Of a stretch of 64,000 nt of DNA, positions 8,500-16,110 are shown one piece after another. The translations under genes were made by a program, and so were the position numbers. This DNA comes from JAMXLO01 sp963726125 (lineage in GTDB: Bacteria > Pseudomonadota > Alphaproteobacteria > Acetobacterales > Acetobacteraceae): the NCBI GenBank assembly GCA_963726125.1, contig CAVSBG010000013.1:496001-560000 (forward strand). Direction: 5' to 3'. The notes below the pieces were generated by a model. The model searched no databases. It saw only the letters and a list, made by a program, of their open reading frames with translations, and was not told the DNA's origin. Numbering within the stretch: position 1 is the stretch's first letter; each line of letters begins with the position of its first letter.

Positions 8500-9086
8500 A
8501 TGAAGACGAAGCTGACATACGCGCTACTGGCGGCTGGCTTGCTGGCGTCCCCGGCGCGGGCCGCGACAATGACCTTCGAGGGTCGTGCCCCATTAGGAGG
8601 CTATATTCAAATCTCCCCCGGTCACCCATATTCGGAAGCCGGGTTTACCGTGACCGTGACGACCACCAATTCGGCCGTGTTCAACTCGCAGCAAGGCAGC
8701 CGGCTGATCGGCGACCCGACAAGCTTTTTCGACTTTGGACCGGGCAATAGGCTGAACCTTGCGCGGACCGGGGGTGGCGCTTTCAACCTCGCCAGCCTGC
8801 AGATCGGGCCAAGCAATATTGGCAGCGGCACCACCAGCATTGGGATCCTTGGCGTCCTTGTCGGCGGCGGCCAGGTCGTCGACACCTTGAACGCTGTTAC
8901 CACGGTAACGACCGCCACGCTCGATTGGACGAACGTGCTCTTTGTCCGCTTCGGGCGACTGATGACTCCGGACTGGACAACATCGTCCTGAACGTTCCCG
9001 TTCCCGTTCCCGAACCCGCCGGCATCGCTCTTCTGGGCATTGCCCTGACCTGTCTGGCCCTGACCCGCCGCCATCGGGCGGGTTAA
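8500..9086 (+). pseudogene. PEP-CTERM sorting-domain protein, frameshifted
   Basis: The uninterrupted frame (8500-8991) starts with a clear signal peptide (KTKLTYALLAAGLLASPARA) and continues as a beta-rich extracellular protein. It ends abruptly in a non-conserved tail. Shifting frame at about 8953-8955, as if one base were missing, restores a typical exosortase target end: a VPVPEPA motif (PEP box), a hydrophobic helix (GIALLGIALTCLAL) and a basic TRRHRAG tail, stopping at 9086. PEP-CTERM proteins are sorted to the envelope by exosortase; no exosortase gene is in the window. As read, the protein would lose its sorting signal and be secreted or non-functional. A sequencing error is possible. 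Confidence 0.75.
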
Positions 9087-9096
9087 ACCGGCCGGA

Positions 9097-9335
9097 CTAC
9101 GCGGCGGCATACCGGCCGTCGTGACGCATGTGGTCGCGGATGTCGCGGAGCAGCCTGTCGCCCCACGGCTGGTGGCCTGATTGGCCATCTCCGGCTTGCC
9201 GCAGCGGTCGCAGGTCACCCGCAGGAACCACGACGGGAACGCGGCGAACGGCTCGGCGAGCGCCTCGGCGCCGGTCGGTAGGTTGTCGGTGCTGTAGTTC
9301 CGCCAGTGCCGCCTGGGGACCGGGTGCGTGGTCAT
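9097..9335 (-). pseudogene. N-terminal part of a zinc-ribbon protein, frameshifted and interrupted
   Basis: From the ATG at 9335 the frame reads through FPSWFLRVTCDRCGKPEMAN, with a C-x2-C pair as in a zinc ribbon. It then loses sense. One base appears missing around 9165-9185, because the neighbouring frame continues HQPWGDRLLRDIRDHMRHDG and then meets a foreign sequence and a TAG at 9097. The expected continuation, CGGRAGRAEL and onward, is at 8278-8373. The gene therefore seems broken twice: by a frameshift and by an insertion carrying the PEP-CTERM gene. Confidence 0.55.
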
Positions 9336-9371
9336 CGGGCTGGTGGCCTTATCGGTAACGGTTATCGGAAG

Positions 9372-9985
9372 TCAGGCTGCGCGCTGTGCGACGACGTCGG
9401 CTTCCGGCTTGGCGAGGTAGGCGGCCCAGTCGGCCATGAGCCTGCGACGCACATCGAGCAGATCCGTGCGCTCATAGGCGCCCCGCACCTTGTTGCCGAT
9501 GACGTGAGCCAGGGCACGCTCCGCCGCGTCGGCAGGCCCGCCACTGTCCGCCACCCAGTCGCGGAAGGTGCTGCGGAAGCCGTGCACCGTTAGCCGGTCG
9601 TAGCCCATCTGCCGCACCAGGGCGGTCAGCGACATATCCGAAAGCGGCTTGCCGCGCGCGCGACCGAAGAAGATCAAGCCAGACCCGACCCCGACCTCCG
9701 CCAGCTGCAGCAGGATCATCAGCGCCGGTCGCGACAGCGGCACGCGGTGCTCGCGCCCCGCCTTCATGCGCTCGGCTGGGACGGTCCAGATGCCGGTGGT
9801 CAGGTCGATCTCGGACCAGCGTGCGCCGCGCAGCTCGCAGGACCGCGCGGCGGGTCAGGATCAGGAACGCCAACGCCAGCGCGCGCGCTCATGCCTGCCT
9901 CGCCGTGCAACGCCGCCATGAATGCCGGGGCCTCGCGCCAGTCTGGCCCGCCTCGGCGCGCTATCGGGCGTCCCGTGGCGACCCG
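9372..9985 (-). pseudogene. Tyrosine-recombinase (P4-type integrase) remnant
   Basis: The C-terminal catalytic domain is well preserved: WTVPAERMKAGREHRVPLS, the Arg box HGFRSTFRDW, the LAHV His and the AYERTD region with the nucleophile Tyr. Upstream, the frame is broken by an extra C at about 9855-9858 (ILT-C-AARSCELRGARW) and by a dinucleotide loss in a GC run near 9885-9890. The PAFMAAL region survives further up in another frame, and the N-terminal arm-binding domain is absent. P4-type integrases often insert at tRNA 3' ends, and a tRNA-Ser lies 1.4 kb away with its 3' end facing this remnant. Confidence 0.75.
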
Positions 9986-10437
9986 GAGATATGCAATAAA
10001 CTCAGTGAAATCAAGGATTTCGGCTTGTGGTGGCTTGCTGCGGCTAGCTAAATGGCGGGCCACGACCGACGATGATGAGCACCATGTCTACGCCATAGCC
10101 CTCCCGTGAAACAGGGGCCGGCTCAATGTCGAGGGTCCCGGCGGTCTTTCAGAGCTTGGTGGACGCCGTCAGAGGTCGGTCCGGCAATCCAGCTCGAAGC
10201 AGCGAACGCAACAAATCGATTGATCTCGCGCGGCGTCACACTAAGCGGGGCCGTGCCATGACGCCCGACAAGCGCTGTTGTCCTGGTTAGCGGCGCGACG
10301 ACTTGCGCAGTTGGATGCCGGAGCGCAGCCGGTGGGGTATCGGCATAGCTGTCAGCGAGCCATGCCCGAAAGAGGAGGGGTTCGTCCCGGTAGCGAAGCC
10401 GGTAAAAGTTCTGGCGAGGGCCAGTGGCCCATGATAG
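9986..10437. other. Decayed stretch with a startless open frame
   Basis: No intact gene is seen. On the minus strand an open frame of roughly 105 codons runs from about 10440 to a stop at 10123 and reads plausibly as protein (NFYRLRYRDEPLLFRAWLAD ... TPREINRFVAFAASSW), but it has no start codon near its upstream end. It may be the tail of a truncated gene. I do not recognise it. Confidence 0.35.
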
Positions 10438-10449
10438 GTTACATGTAAC
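10438..10449. promoter_or_regulatory. Perfect 12-bp palindrome upstream of mazEF
   Basis: GTTACATGTAAC is a perfect palindrome 17 bp before the antitoxin start. Type II toxin-antitoxin operons are usually autorepressed at such dyads near the promoter, so this is a candidate operator. There is no direct evidence beyond symmetry and position. Confidence 0.4.
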
Positions 10450-10466
10450 TATTTTGGAGACTTGTC

Positions 10467-10691
10467 ATGGCCTCGGCATCAAGCGCCAAGCCCTCGCGCA
10501 TCAAGGTGCGGGAACATCGTGAGCGCCTGCGGGAGCAGGGCCTTCGCCCGATCCAGATTTGGGTGCCCGACGTGCGCTCTCCCGCCTTCCGTTCCGAAGC
10601 ACATCGTCAGTCAGCCGCCGTTGCCGCCAGTGGTCATGGGGCGGATGATCAAGCGTTCATCGACGCGATATCGGATTGGGGCGATGAATGA
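10467..10691 (+). CDS. mazE: MazE-family antitoxin (DUF3018-like)
   Basis: The 74-residue protein fits the MazE-type antitoxin family found with PemK/MazF toxins: a basic N-terminus, then HRERLREQGLRPIQIWVPDV, then an acidic C-terminal tail (FIDAISDWGDE) that would wrap around the toxin. It should neutralise the downstream toxin and repress the operon. Its stop overlaps the toxin start (ATGA), the usual coupling. A GGAG-like ribosome-binding site lies about 8 bp upstream of the ATG. The pair sits in the decayed island beside tRNA-Ser and is one of its few intact units. Confidence 0.85.
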   Translation: MASASSAKPSRIKVREHRERLREQGLRPIQIWVPDVRSPAFRSEAHRQSAAVAASGHGADDQAFIDAISDWGDE

Positions 10692-11041
10692 GACGAGGCG
10701 ACATCTGGACCGTCGCCGGCGGCAAGGACTACGCGGGCAAGCCGCGCCCCGTTGCCATCGTCCAGGACGATAGCTTCGACGCGACCAATTCAATCACCAT
10801 CTGTGCCTTCACCACGGACGAGATCGATGCGCCATTGTTCCGCCTGCCGGTGGAGCCGAACGAGCGCAATGGCCTGCGGGCGGCATCGCGTTTGATGGTG
10901 GACAAGATTACTACCGTCCCCAAGAGCAAGGTTGGCGCGCACGTCGGAAGGCTGGACGACGAAGATATCCTGCGGCTCAACCAAGCCGTCCTCGTGTTTC
11001 TCGGACTGGCTGTCTCGCCAAGGACCAAGCAGAAAGCGTGA
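10688..11041 (+). CDS. mazF: MazF/PemK-family mRNA interferase toxin
   Basis: The 117-residue protein begins RRGDIWTVAGGKDYAGKPRP, the conserved opening of MazF/PemK endoribonucleases. The central ITICAFTTDEIDAPLFRLPV and LMVDKITTVPKSKVGAHVG blocks contain the family's core strands and conserved Thr. It would cleave cellular mRNA when free of MazE. Translation is coupled to mazE by a 4-bp overlap. The length is normal and nothing looks damaged. Confidence 0.9.
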   Translation: MRRGDIWTVAGGKDYAGKPRPVAIVQDDSFDATNSITICAFTTDEIDAPLFRLPVEPNERNGLRAASRLMVDKITTVPKSKVGAHVGRLDDEDILRLNQAVLVFLGLAVSPRTKQKA

Positions 11042-11346
11042 CGAGCAATGGCCCAAAGCGTAGCAACGGCTGGGATTGGGTCGTTCCGCTTTTTCTCTGC
11101 TCGCGCGATCCTGGTGCAATGTCTCGGCACCGCTCATCCCTGCGCGACCGCGCCTCAGTCGGCGAATTGCCGCCCGACTTATATGTCGTGCCCGGTCCCT
11201 GGCCGCGCCTTGGCCGTCCCGTCAAACATGATGTCGCGGCGTGGCGTGTCATCGACTGGCCCGCAAAGGGCGATCTGCTCCGAACACTCGCCGCCGCCAG
11301 CGGCGTAAAATCCGCTATTTCCGGCGTTCGCAGTTCTGTTCTGAAT
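11042..11346. other. Gene-free stretch between mazF and tRNA-Ser
   Basis: Short frames on both strands lack family resemblance. One plus-strand frame starts at a GTG overlapping the mazF stop but runs into the tRNA gene, so I do not call it. If a tRNA-targeting element once inserted here, an att half-site would be expected at the 3' end of the tRNA. Confidence 0.4.
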
Positions 11347-11439
11347 TGGCGGAGGGGATGAGATTCGAACTCACGATAGAGGTTGACCCCCTATAACGGT
11401 TTAGCAAACCGCCGCCTTCAGCCACTCGGCCACCCCTCC
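11347..11439 (-). tRNA. tRNA-Ser (anticodon GCU)
   Basis: Read on the minus strand, the acceptor arms GGAGGGG and CCCCTCC pair. The D-arm (GCCGAGTGGCTGAAGGC), the anticodon loop TTGCTAA (anticodon GCT), a long class-II variable arm and the T-arm GTTCGAATC are all present. A 3' GCCA follows the acceptor stem, so discriminator G and CCA are encoded (11347-11350). The long variable arm confirms a serine tRNA. Confidence 0.95.
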
Positions 11440-11470
11440 GCTGGGGACGCACACGGCGTTTACGCTGGTA

Positions 11471-11499
11471 ATTGTAGGGATTAGCGGCTCGGGCGTCAA
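11471..11499 (-). promoter_or_regulatory. Sigma-70-type promoter of tRNA-Ser
   Basis: On the minus strand TTGACG (11494-11499) and TACAAT (11471-11476) are separated by exactly 17 bp, close to the housekeeping consensus. The -10 box ends about 31 bp upstream of the mature tRNA 5' end, leaving a short leader. Confidence 0.7.
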
Positions 11500-11757
11500 A
11501 CAGATCGAGTGGAACAAAGCCGGCATTGGCACCCAGGCCCCGCGGGGCGCGCCACGACCTTCCGCCGCTCTGCGCGCCCGTTGATTGGGTCCGACCTGCC
11601 GGCGCCGCGCGCCTCGCGCCAAGCACCCACGCCAACGAGGACCTCACTCCCGTACCGTCAAACACGCTGCGCGATGCCGTCCGGCGCACCGGTCGATTGA
11701 CCGACCCTGCGTTCCTGATGAAGCTGCGTGATGACCCGCCATAGGGAAGGAAACACC
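11500..11757. other. Gene-free stretch upstream of mmgE
   Basis: No gene is supported here. Together with the tRNA promoter it fills 318 bp between tRNA-Ser and the MmgE/PrpD gene. It should contain the promoter for the latter, but I could not identify one by eye. Confidence 0.4.
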
Positions 11758-13101
11758 ATGTCGCTGACAAAGACGCTTGGCCAGTTCGTCTCCGACCTCT
11801 CGCCGAACCGCCTGCCGGACGAGGCCGTCCGCATTGCGCGCCTTGGCTTCATCGACTGCATCGGCACCATGATCGCCGGCCGCCGCGAGGACTGCGTGCG
11901 CATCATGAAGCAGGTGCTGGCGCCCGCCGACGGTCCCGCCACCCTCACCTTTGGCGCAGAGAAGAGCACCGGCCCGGAGGCCGCCTGGATCAACGGCACT
12001 GCCGCCCACGCGCTCGACTACGACGACGTCGGCCTGCGCGGCCACCCCAGCACCGTGCTGGTCCCCGCCATCCTGGCCGAGGCCGAAACCCTGAACGCCT
12101 CGGGCGCCGACATGATCGTCGCCTACGTCGCCGGCTACGAAACCTGGGCGGAGTTGTTTCGTCGCGACAGCGGACTGCTGCACAAGAAGGGCTGGCACCC
12201 CACCGGACTCTACGGTGCCGTCGGCGCAGCGGCGGCCTGCGCCAGCCTGCGCCGTCTGGACCCCGAAAAGGCCGCGCAGGCGATCGCGCTCGGCGCCTCG
12301 CAGAGTTCCGGCCTGATGGCGAACTTCGGCACCATGACCAAGCCGTTCCACGCCGGCAAAGCCGCTCACGCCGGCATCATGGCGGCGCGTCTCGCCGAGG
12401 CCGGGTTCACCGCCAGCATGGACGCGCTCGAGCATCCGCAAGGCTTCCTGCATGCAATCTCGCCCAGCGGCACCGAGGATCGCGACAGCGAAGCGCATCC
12501 CGGTGAGAACTGGGCCATCCTGACGCAGGGCCTCGGCATCAAGAAGTATCCCACGTGCTACTGCACGCATCGCGCCATCGACTGCATGTTGGACCTGGTG
12601 AACGGAACGCCGATCAAGCCGGATGACGTGAAGAAGATCACAGTCAACATCAGCGACTATTTCGCGACGGTGCTGCGCAATCACGAGCCCGACACCGGCC
12701 TGTCCGCCAAGTTCAGCATGGAGTTCGCCATGGCGAGCGGCGTCATCGCCAAGCGCGTCGGACTGCGCGAGCTCACCGACGAATTCGTTCAGCGCCCCGA
12801 CATCCAGGCCCTGATGCGCAAGGTCGAGATCGTCACCACCACCGAGTACAACGCCGACATGCCCGGCGCCGCTCCGCATGATCAGGTCACGGTGGAGCTG
12901 ACCAATGGCAGCACGATCGCGGGCGAGCCGGTAAAGCGCGCCACTGGCCACGCAACACGCCCGCTGACCGAGGCGCAGATCTACGACAAGTTCGCAGACT
13001 GCCTCGACGCCGGTGCCTCCGACATTCGCGCCGACGTGCTGTTCAAGCGTCTCTCAGCAATTCAATCACTGTCCGCGCGCGAACTGACCGCGTTGCAGTA
13101 G
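11758..13101 (+). CDS. MmgE/PrpD-family protein
   Basis: The 447-residue protein belongs to the MmgE/PrpD family, whose characterised members include 2-methylcitrate dehydratase and cis-aconitate decarboxylase. Family blocks include FIDCIGTMIAG near residues 30-45, AAWINGTAAHALDYDD near residues 70-90, KPFHAGKAAHAGIMAA in the middle and KKYPTCYCTHRAIDC around residue 255. Many members in this setting act on unknown hydroxy-tricarboxylic or dicarboxylic acids. A GGAAGGAAA ribosome-binding site fixes the ATG at 11758. It lies upstream of a TRAP transporter for organic acids and may act on the imported substrate. The exact reaction is not determinable. Confidence 0.85.
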   Translation: MSLTKTLGQFVSDLSPNRLPDEAVRIARLGFIDCIGTMIAGRREDCVRIMKQVLAPADGPATLTFGAEKSTGPEAAWINGTAAHALDYDDVGLRGHPSTVLVPAILAEAETLNASGADMIVAYVAGYETWAELFRRDSGLLHKKGWHPTGLYGAVGAAAACASLRRLDPEKAAQAIALGASQSSGLMANFGTMTKPFHAGKAAHAGIMAARLAEAGFTASMDALEHPQGFLHAISPSGTEDRDSEAHPGENWAILTQGLGIKKYPTCYCTHRAIDCMLDLVNGTPIKPDDVKKITVNISDYFATVLRNHEPDTGLSAKFSMEFAMASGVIAKRVGLRELTDEFVQRPDIQALMRKVEIVTTTEYNADMPGAAPHDQVTVELTNGSTIAGEPVKRATGHATRPLTEAQIYDKFADCLDAGASDIRADVLFKRLSAIQSLSARELTALQ

Positions 13102-13109
13102 GCAGCACC

Positions 13110-13152
13110 AACCCCCCTCTCCCGCTACGCGGGGGAGGGTTGGGGTGGGGGT
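13110..13152. terminator. Imperfect hairpin / pyrimidine-purine repeat after mmgE
   Basis: cctctcccgc, then tac, then gcgggggagg folds into a GC-rich stem with one mismatch, followed by a G-rich ggttggggtggggg run. This type of element is common between genes in alphaproteobacteria and could end mmgE transcription; there is no T-run. Confidence 0.45.
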
Positions 13153-13252
13153 CTGACTGCCCCCTCCCAATTCCATCCGCGGTGGACGCCCCGCCTCGCC
13201 TCGGCCTATGATCAGTCGCAACGAATGAAAACGACTGCTGGGAGGCCGTCAA

Positions 13253-14287
13253 ATGACCACGACGCTCATTCCTTTTCCGCGCGCAATCATCCGGCGCCGT
13301 AACGTCCTGCGCGGCGCCGGGGGTTTGGCGGGCATCCTCGCCCTCGGCAAGGCCCCGGCCATCGCGCAGACCAAGCCCATCAAGCTGATCATCGCCCACA
13401 TCACACCAGTTCCGGAATCGGGCGCCGTCGCGCTCGACTGGTTCGCCAAGGCAATGACGGATCGTTCCCACGGCGAACTCCAGGTCGAGTTCCACGGCGG
13501 CACCCTGCTGACCAAGGAAATCGACGTGATGAACGGCGTGAAGACCGGCAGTGTCGCCATCGGCACGCCGTCCGGCGCCGCCGCCACGATCTTCCCCGAG
13601 ATGGGTGTGTTCCTCGTCGGTTATTTGATCAGCTCCTATGACCAGGCCTACAAGATCCTCAACGGCAAGGTCGGCGACCAGCTCGACAAGACCTTCCAGG
13701 AGAAATACGGCGTCAAGGTCCTGTATTACTTCGACTACGGCTTCCGTCATTTCTGGAACGCCAAGCACGCCATCAATGAACCCCGCGACCTACGCGGCCT
13801 GAAGATCCGCACCCAGCCCTCCAAGGTTTTCACCGACACTGTCAACGGCATCGGTGCCGTCGCCGTGCCGCTCGGCTGGAACGAGGTGATCACCGCAGCG
13901 CAACAAGGCGTCATCGACGGCGCCGATCTGCCAGTCGTCAACATGATTCCGCTGAAGGCGTACGAGGTATCGAAATACTATTCGATGACCGGCCACAACT
14001 ACGGTTCAACGCTCGTCGCCATGAACCTTGGCATGTGGAATGCCCTCACCCCCGACCAGCAGAAACTGATGCTCGACGGGGCGCGCGAGGCCCAGGCCAT
14101 GACGCGCAAGAACACTGAAAGTATCGACACGCTCGCCAAGGCGAAAGAATTGCTGGAACCGCTCGGCATGACCGTGAACATGCCCGACCACGCGCCATTC
14201 CGAAAACTGGCGCAGGATAAAGTCTGGCCGCAATACCAGAAGCAGTACGGCGAACTGTGGGACCTGATCACCGCCACCACGGTCTGA
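13253..14287 (+). CDS. dctP: TRAP transporter substrate-binding protein (DctP family)
   Basis: The 344-residue protein has a twin-arginine-type leader (RRRNVLRG at residues 14-21) with likely cleavage near AIAQ (residue 39), so it should be periplasmic. The body matches DctP proteins: AMTDRSHGELQVEFHGGTLL, GLKIRTQPSKV with the Arg that clamps the substrate carboxylate, and TAAQQGVIDGAD. It would capture an organic acid and deliver it to the DctQ/DctM membrane pair encoded immediately downstream. A GGGAGG ribosome-binding site precedes the ATG. The substrate is unknown. Confidence 0.93.
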   Translation: MTTTLIPFPRAIIRRRNVLRGAGGLAGILALGKAPAIAQTKPIKLIIAHITPVPESGAVALDWFAKAMTDRSHGELQVEFHGGTLLTKEIDVMNGVKTGSVAIGTPSGAAATIFPEMGVFLVGYLISSYDQAYKILNGKVGDQLDKTFQEKYGVKVLYYFDYGFRHFWNAKHAINEPRDLRGLKIRTQPSKVFTDTVNGIGAVAVPLGWNEVITAAQQGVIDGADLPVVNMIPLKAYEVSKYYSMTGHNYGSTLVAMNLGMWNALTPDQQKLMLDGAREAQAMTRKNTESIDTLAKAKELLEPLGMTVNMPDHAPFRKLAQDKVWPQYQKQYGELWDLITATTV

Positions 14288-14291
14288 GCGA

Positions 14292-14822
14292 ATGCCCCCA
14301 TTCGGCGCGAGGGCGATCAACGCCGCCCTCGCGATCCCGAAGATCGTGGTTGGCGGTCTCGTGCTGCTGGCGATCAGCGTCATGCTCTACGGCGTGTTCA
14401 TGCGCTACGTCATGCTGCCGATCACCGATTGGCTCGACGTCGATCCGATCAACTTTTTCTGGGTCGAAGAGGTCGGCGAGACCACCCTTTGCTGGCTCAC
14501 CCTGGTCGGTGCCGCCGTTGGCGTTGCCGAGCGCAGCCACTTCACCCTCAACCTGCTGTCGCACCGCTTCCCCCCGCGTTTGCAGCATGTGCTCCATGTG
14601 TTCAACAACCTGCTGATCGCGGCGTTCGGCGGCCTGATCGCATGGGTTGGCGTCAAGCTCGCGATCCTTAATGCGATGCTGACGTCGCCGGCGCTGGAAT
14701 TCAGCCTCGCGTGGCTCTACGCCGCGTCCGTGGTCGGCGGCATCCTCATGACGCTTTATGCGCTGCGAGCCGCCAGCAATCCCGCGGGTCCGGAACACGA
14801 CATCATGGACGTGAGGGAGTAG
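14292..14822 (+). CDS. dctQ: TRAP transporter small permease (DctQ)
   Basis: The 176-residue protein has four predicted membrane helices and the DctQ signature region with an acidic FFWVEEVGETTLCWLTLVGA segment, followed by AERSHFTLNLL. DctQ proteins form an integral-membrane complex with DctM. It starts 4 bp after dctP and ends 3 bp before dctM, so the three genes form a tight operon. Confidence 0.92.
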   Translation: MPPFGARAINAALAIPKIVVGGLVLLAISVMLYGVFMRYVMLPITDWLDVDPINFFWVEEVGETTLCWLTLVGAAVGVAERSHFTLNLLSHRFPPRLQHVLHVFNNLLIAAFGGLIAWVGVKLAILNAMLTSPALEFSLAWLYAASVVGGILMTLYALRAASNPAGPEHDIMDVRE

Positions 14823-14825
14823 CGC

Positions 14826-16109
14826 GTGATCCTCGCCGCAACGGCCGTCGTCTTCGTGGCACTTTTGCTGCTGTCGCTGCCGATCGTGTTCTGCCTCGGG
14901 ACTGCTGCGGTCACCGGCCTGTGGCTTGGCGGCTACCCGATGCAACAGCTCGGATCCAGCATGATCGCCGCATCGCAAAGCTGGGTGCTTCTGGCGATTC
15001 CATCCTTCGTGTTTGCCGGCAGCCTGATGGAGCGCGCCGGGATGTCGCATTCCCTGGTGGAACTTGCCCGTGCGATGGTCGGCTGGTTGCGTGGCGGCCT
15101 TGGCATGTCGGTAGTCGTGGTCTCGTATTTCTTCTCCGACATCTGCGGCTCGAAGATGGCTGAAGTATCCGCGCTAGGCTCTGCGCTGGTGCCACCGCTG
15201 CGCCGCGCCGGCTATCGCGCCGAGGACGCCGCATCCCTGATTGCCGCCGGCACCGCCATGGGCATGCTGGTGCCGCCCGCGATCTTCATGATCGTCATTG
15301 CCGCCGTAACGAACCAATCCGCCGTCGCATTGTTTCTGGCAGGCTTTATCCCTGCTGCCGTCGTTGGACTGTGCCTGTGTGCCCTGGTGCTGATCCAGGC
15401 GCACATACTGGGTTGGCCGAGGGATACCGAGACAAGCTGGCATCGCTTGCTGCACGCCGCCAAGGACGCTGCGGTGCCGATGGTGATCCCCGTAGTAATT
15501 CTCGGTGGGTTCTATCTCGGCGCGTTCACCGCAACCGAGGCCGGTGCCATCGTCGCCTTCTACTCGCTGATCGCCGCCCGCTTCTACTATCGCAGCGTCA
15601 CCTGGATGCAGGTGCTGCACATCGCCTATGACGCCGGAGTGTTGACCGGCGTCGTGATCTTCCTGCTCGCGGTCGCGACGGTCTTTCAGTATTTGATGGG
15701 CCTGTCCGGCGTGCCCGAACTGCTCGGCCGGCTGCTGGAGCCGTTGGAGTCCCAGCACTGGCTGTTCCTCACCGGCGTCGCACTCATGACCCTGCTATTC
15801 GGCATGCTGCTGGAGGGTCTGCCCGCCGCAGTCGTTCTCATCCCCGTAGTATTCCCGGTCGCCATGAAGATCGGCATCCACCCCGTGCACTTCGACATCG
15901 TGCAGACCGCCGCCGTCGGCATCGGCTTGTTCACGCCGCCAATGGGCGTAGGTCTATTGATGGCACTGCGCTTCGCCCAGGTCCCGGTGCTGCAACATGC
16001 CCGCAGCTACTGGCCCTATCTTGTCGCATTGCTGATCGGCCTGATGCTGATCATCTGCATCCCTGAACTGTCGCTATTCCTGCCGCGCAGCGCCGGGCTG
16101 ATCAAGTAG
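14826..16109 (+). CDS. dctM: TRAP transporter large permease (DctM)
   Basis: The 427-residue protein is highly hydrophobic with about twelve membrane segments. It contains the DctM landmarks PSFVFAGSLMERAGM, SDICGSKMAEVSALGS (for the usual GS-ASAAA block), GTAMGMLVPPAIFMIV and the C-terminal FTPPMGVGLL. It carries sodium-coupled transport of the substrate delivered by DctP. Translation starts at GTG 14826. The gene ends 1 bp from the stop of the convergent hydroxyacid dehydrogenase. Confidence 0.93.
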   Translation: MILAATAVVFVALLLLSLPIVFCLGTAAVTGLWLGGYPMQQLGSSMIAASQSWVLLAIPSFVFAGSLMERAGMSHSLVELARAMVGWLRGGLGMSVVVVSYFFSDICGSKMAEVSALGSALVPPLRRAGYRAEDAASLIAAGTAMGMLVPPAIFMIVIAAVTNQSAVALFLAGFIPAAVVGLCLCALVLIQAHILGWPRDTETSWHRLLHAAKDAAVPMVIPVVILGGFYLGAFTATEAGAIVAFYSLIAARFYYRSVTWMQVLHIAYDAGVLTGVVIFLLAVATVFQYLMGLSGVPELLGRLLEPLESQHWLFLTGVALMTLLFGMLLEGLPAAVVLIPVVFPVAMKIGIHPVHFDIVQTAAVGIGLFTPPMGVGLLMALRFAQVPVLQHARSYWPYLVALLIGLMLIICIPELSLFLPRSAGLIK

Positions 16110-16110
16110 A

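Noticed and set aside
11038..11361. Frame starting at a GTG that overlaps the mazF stop
   Set aside because: The overlap is tempting, but the frame runs into the tRNA-Ser gene, has no recognisable motif and lies in decayed DNA.
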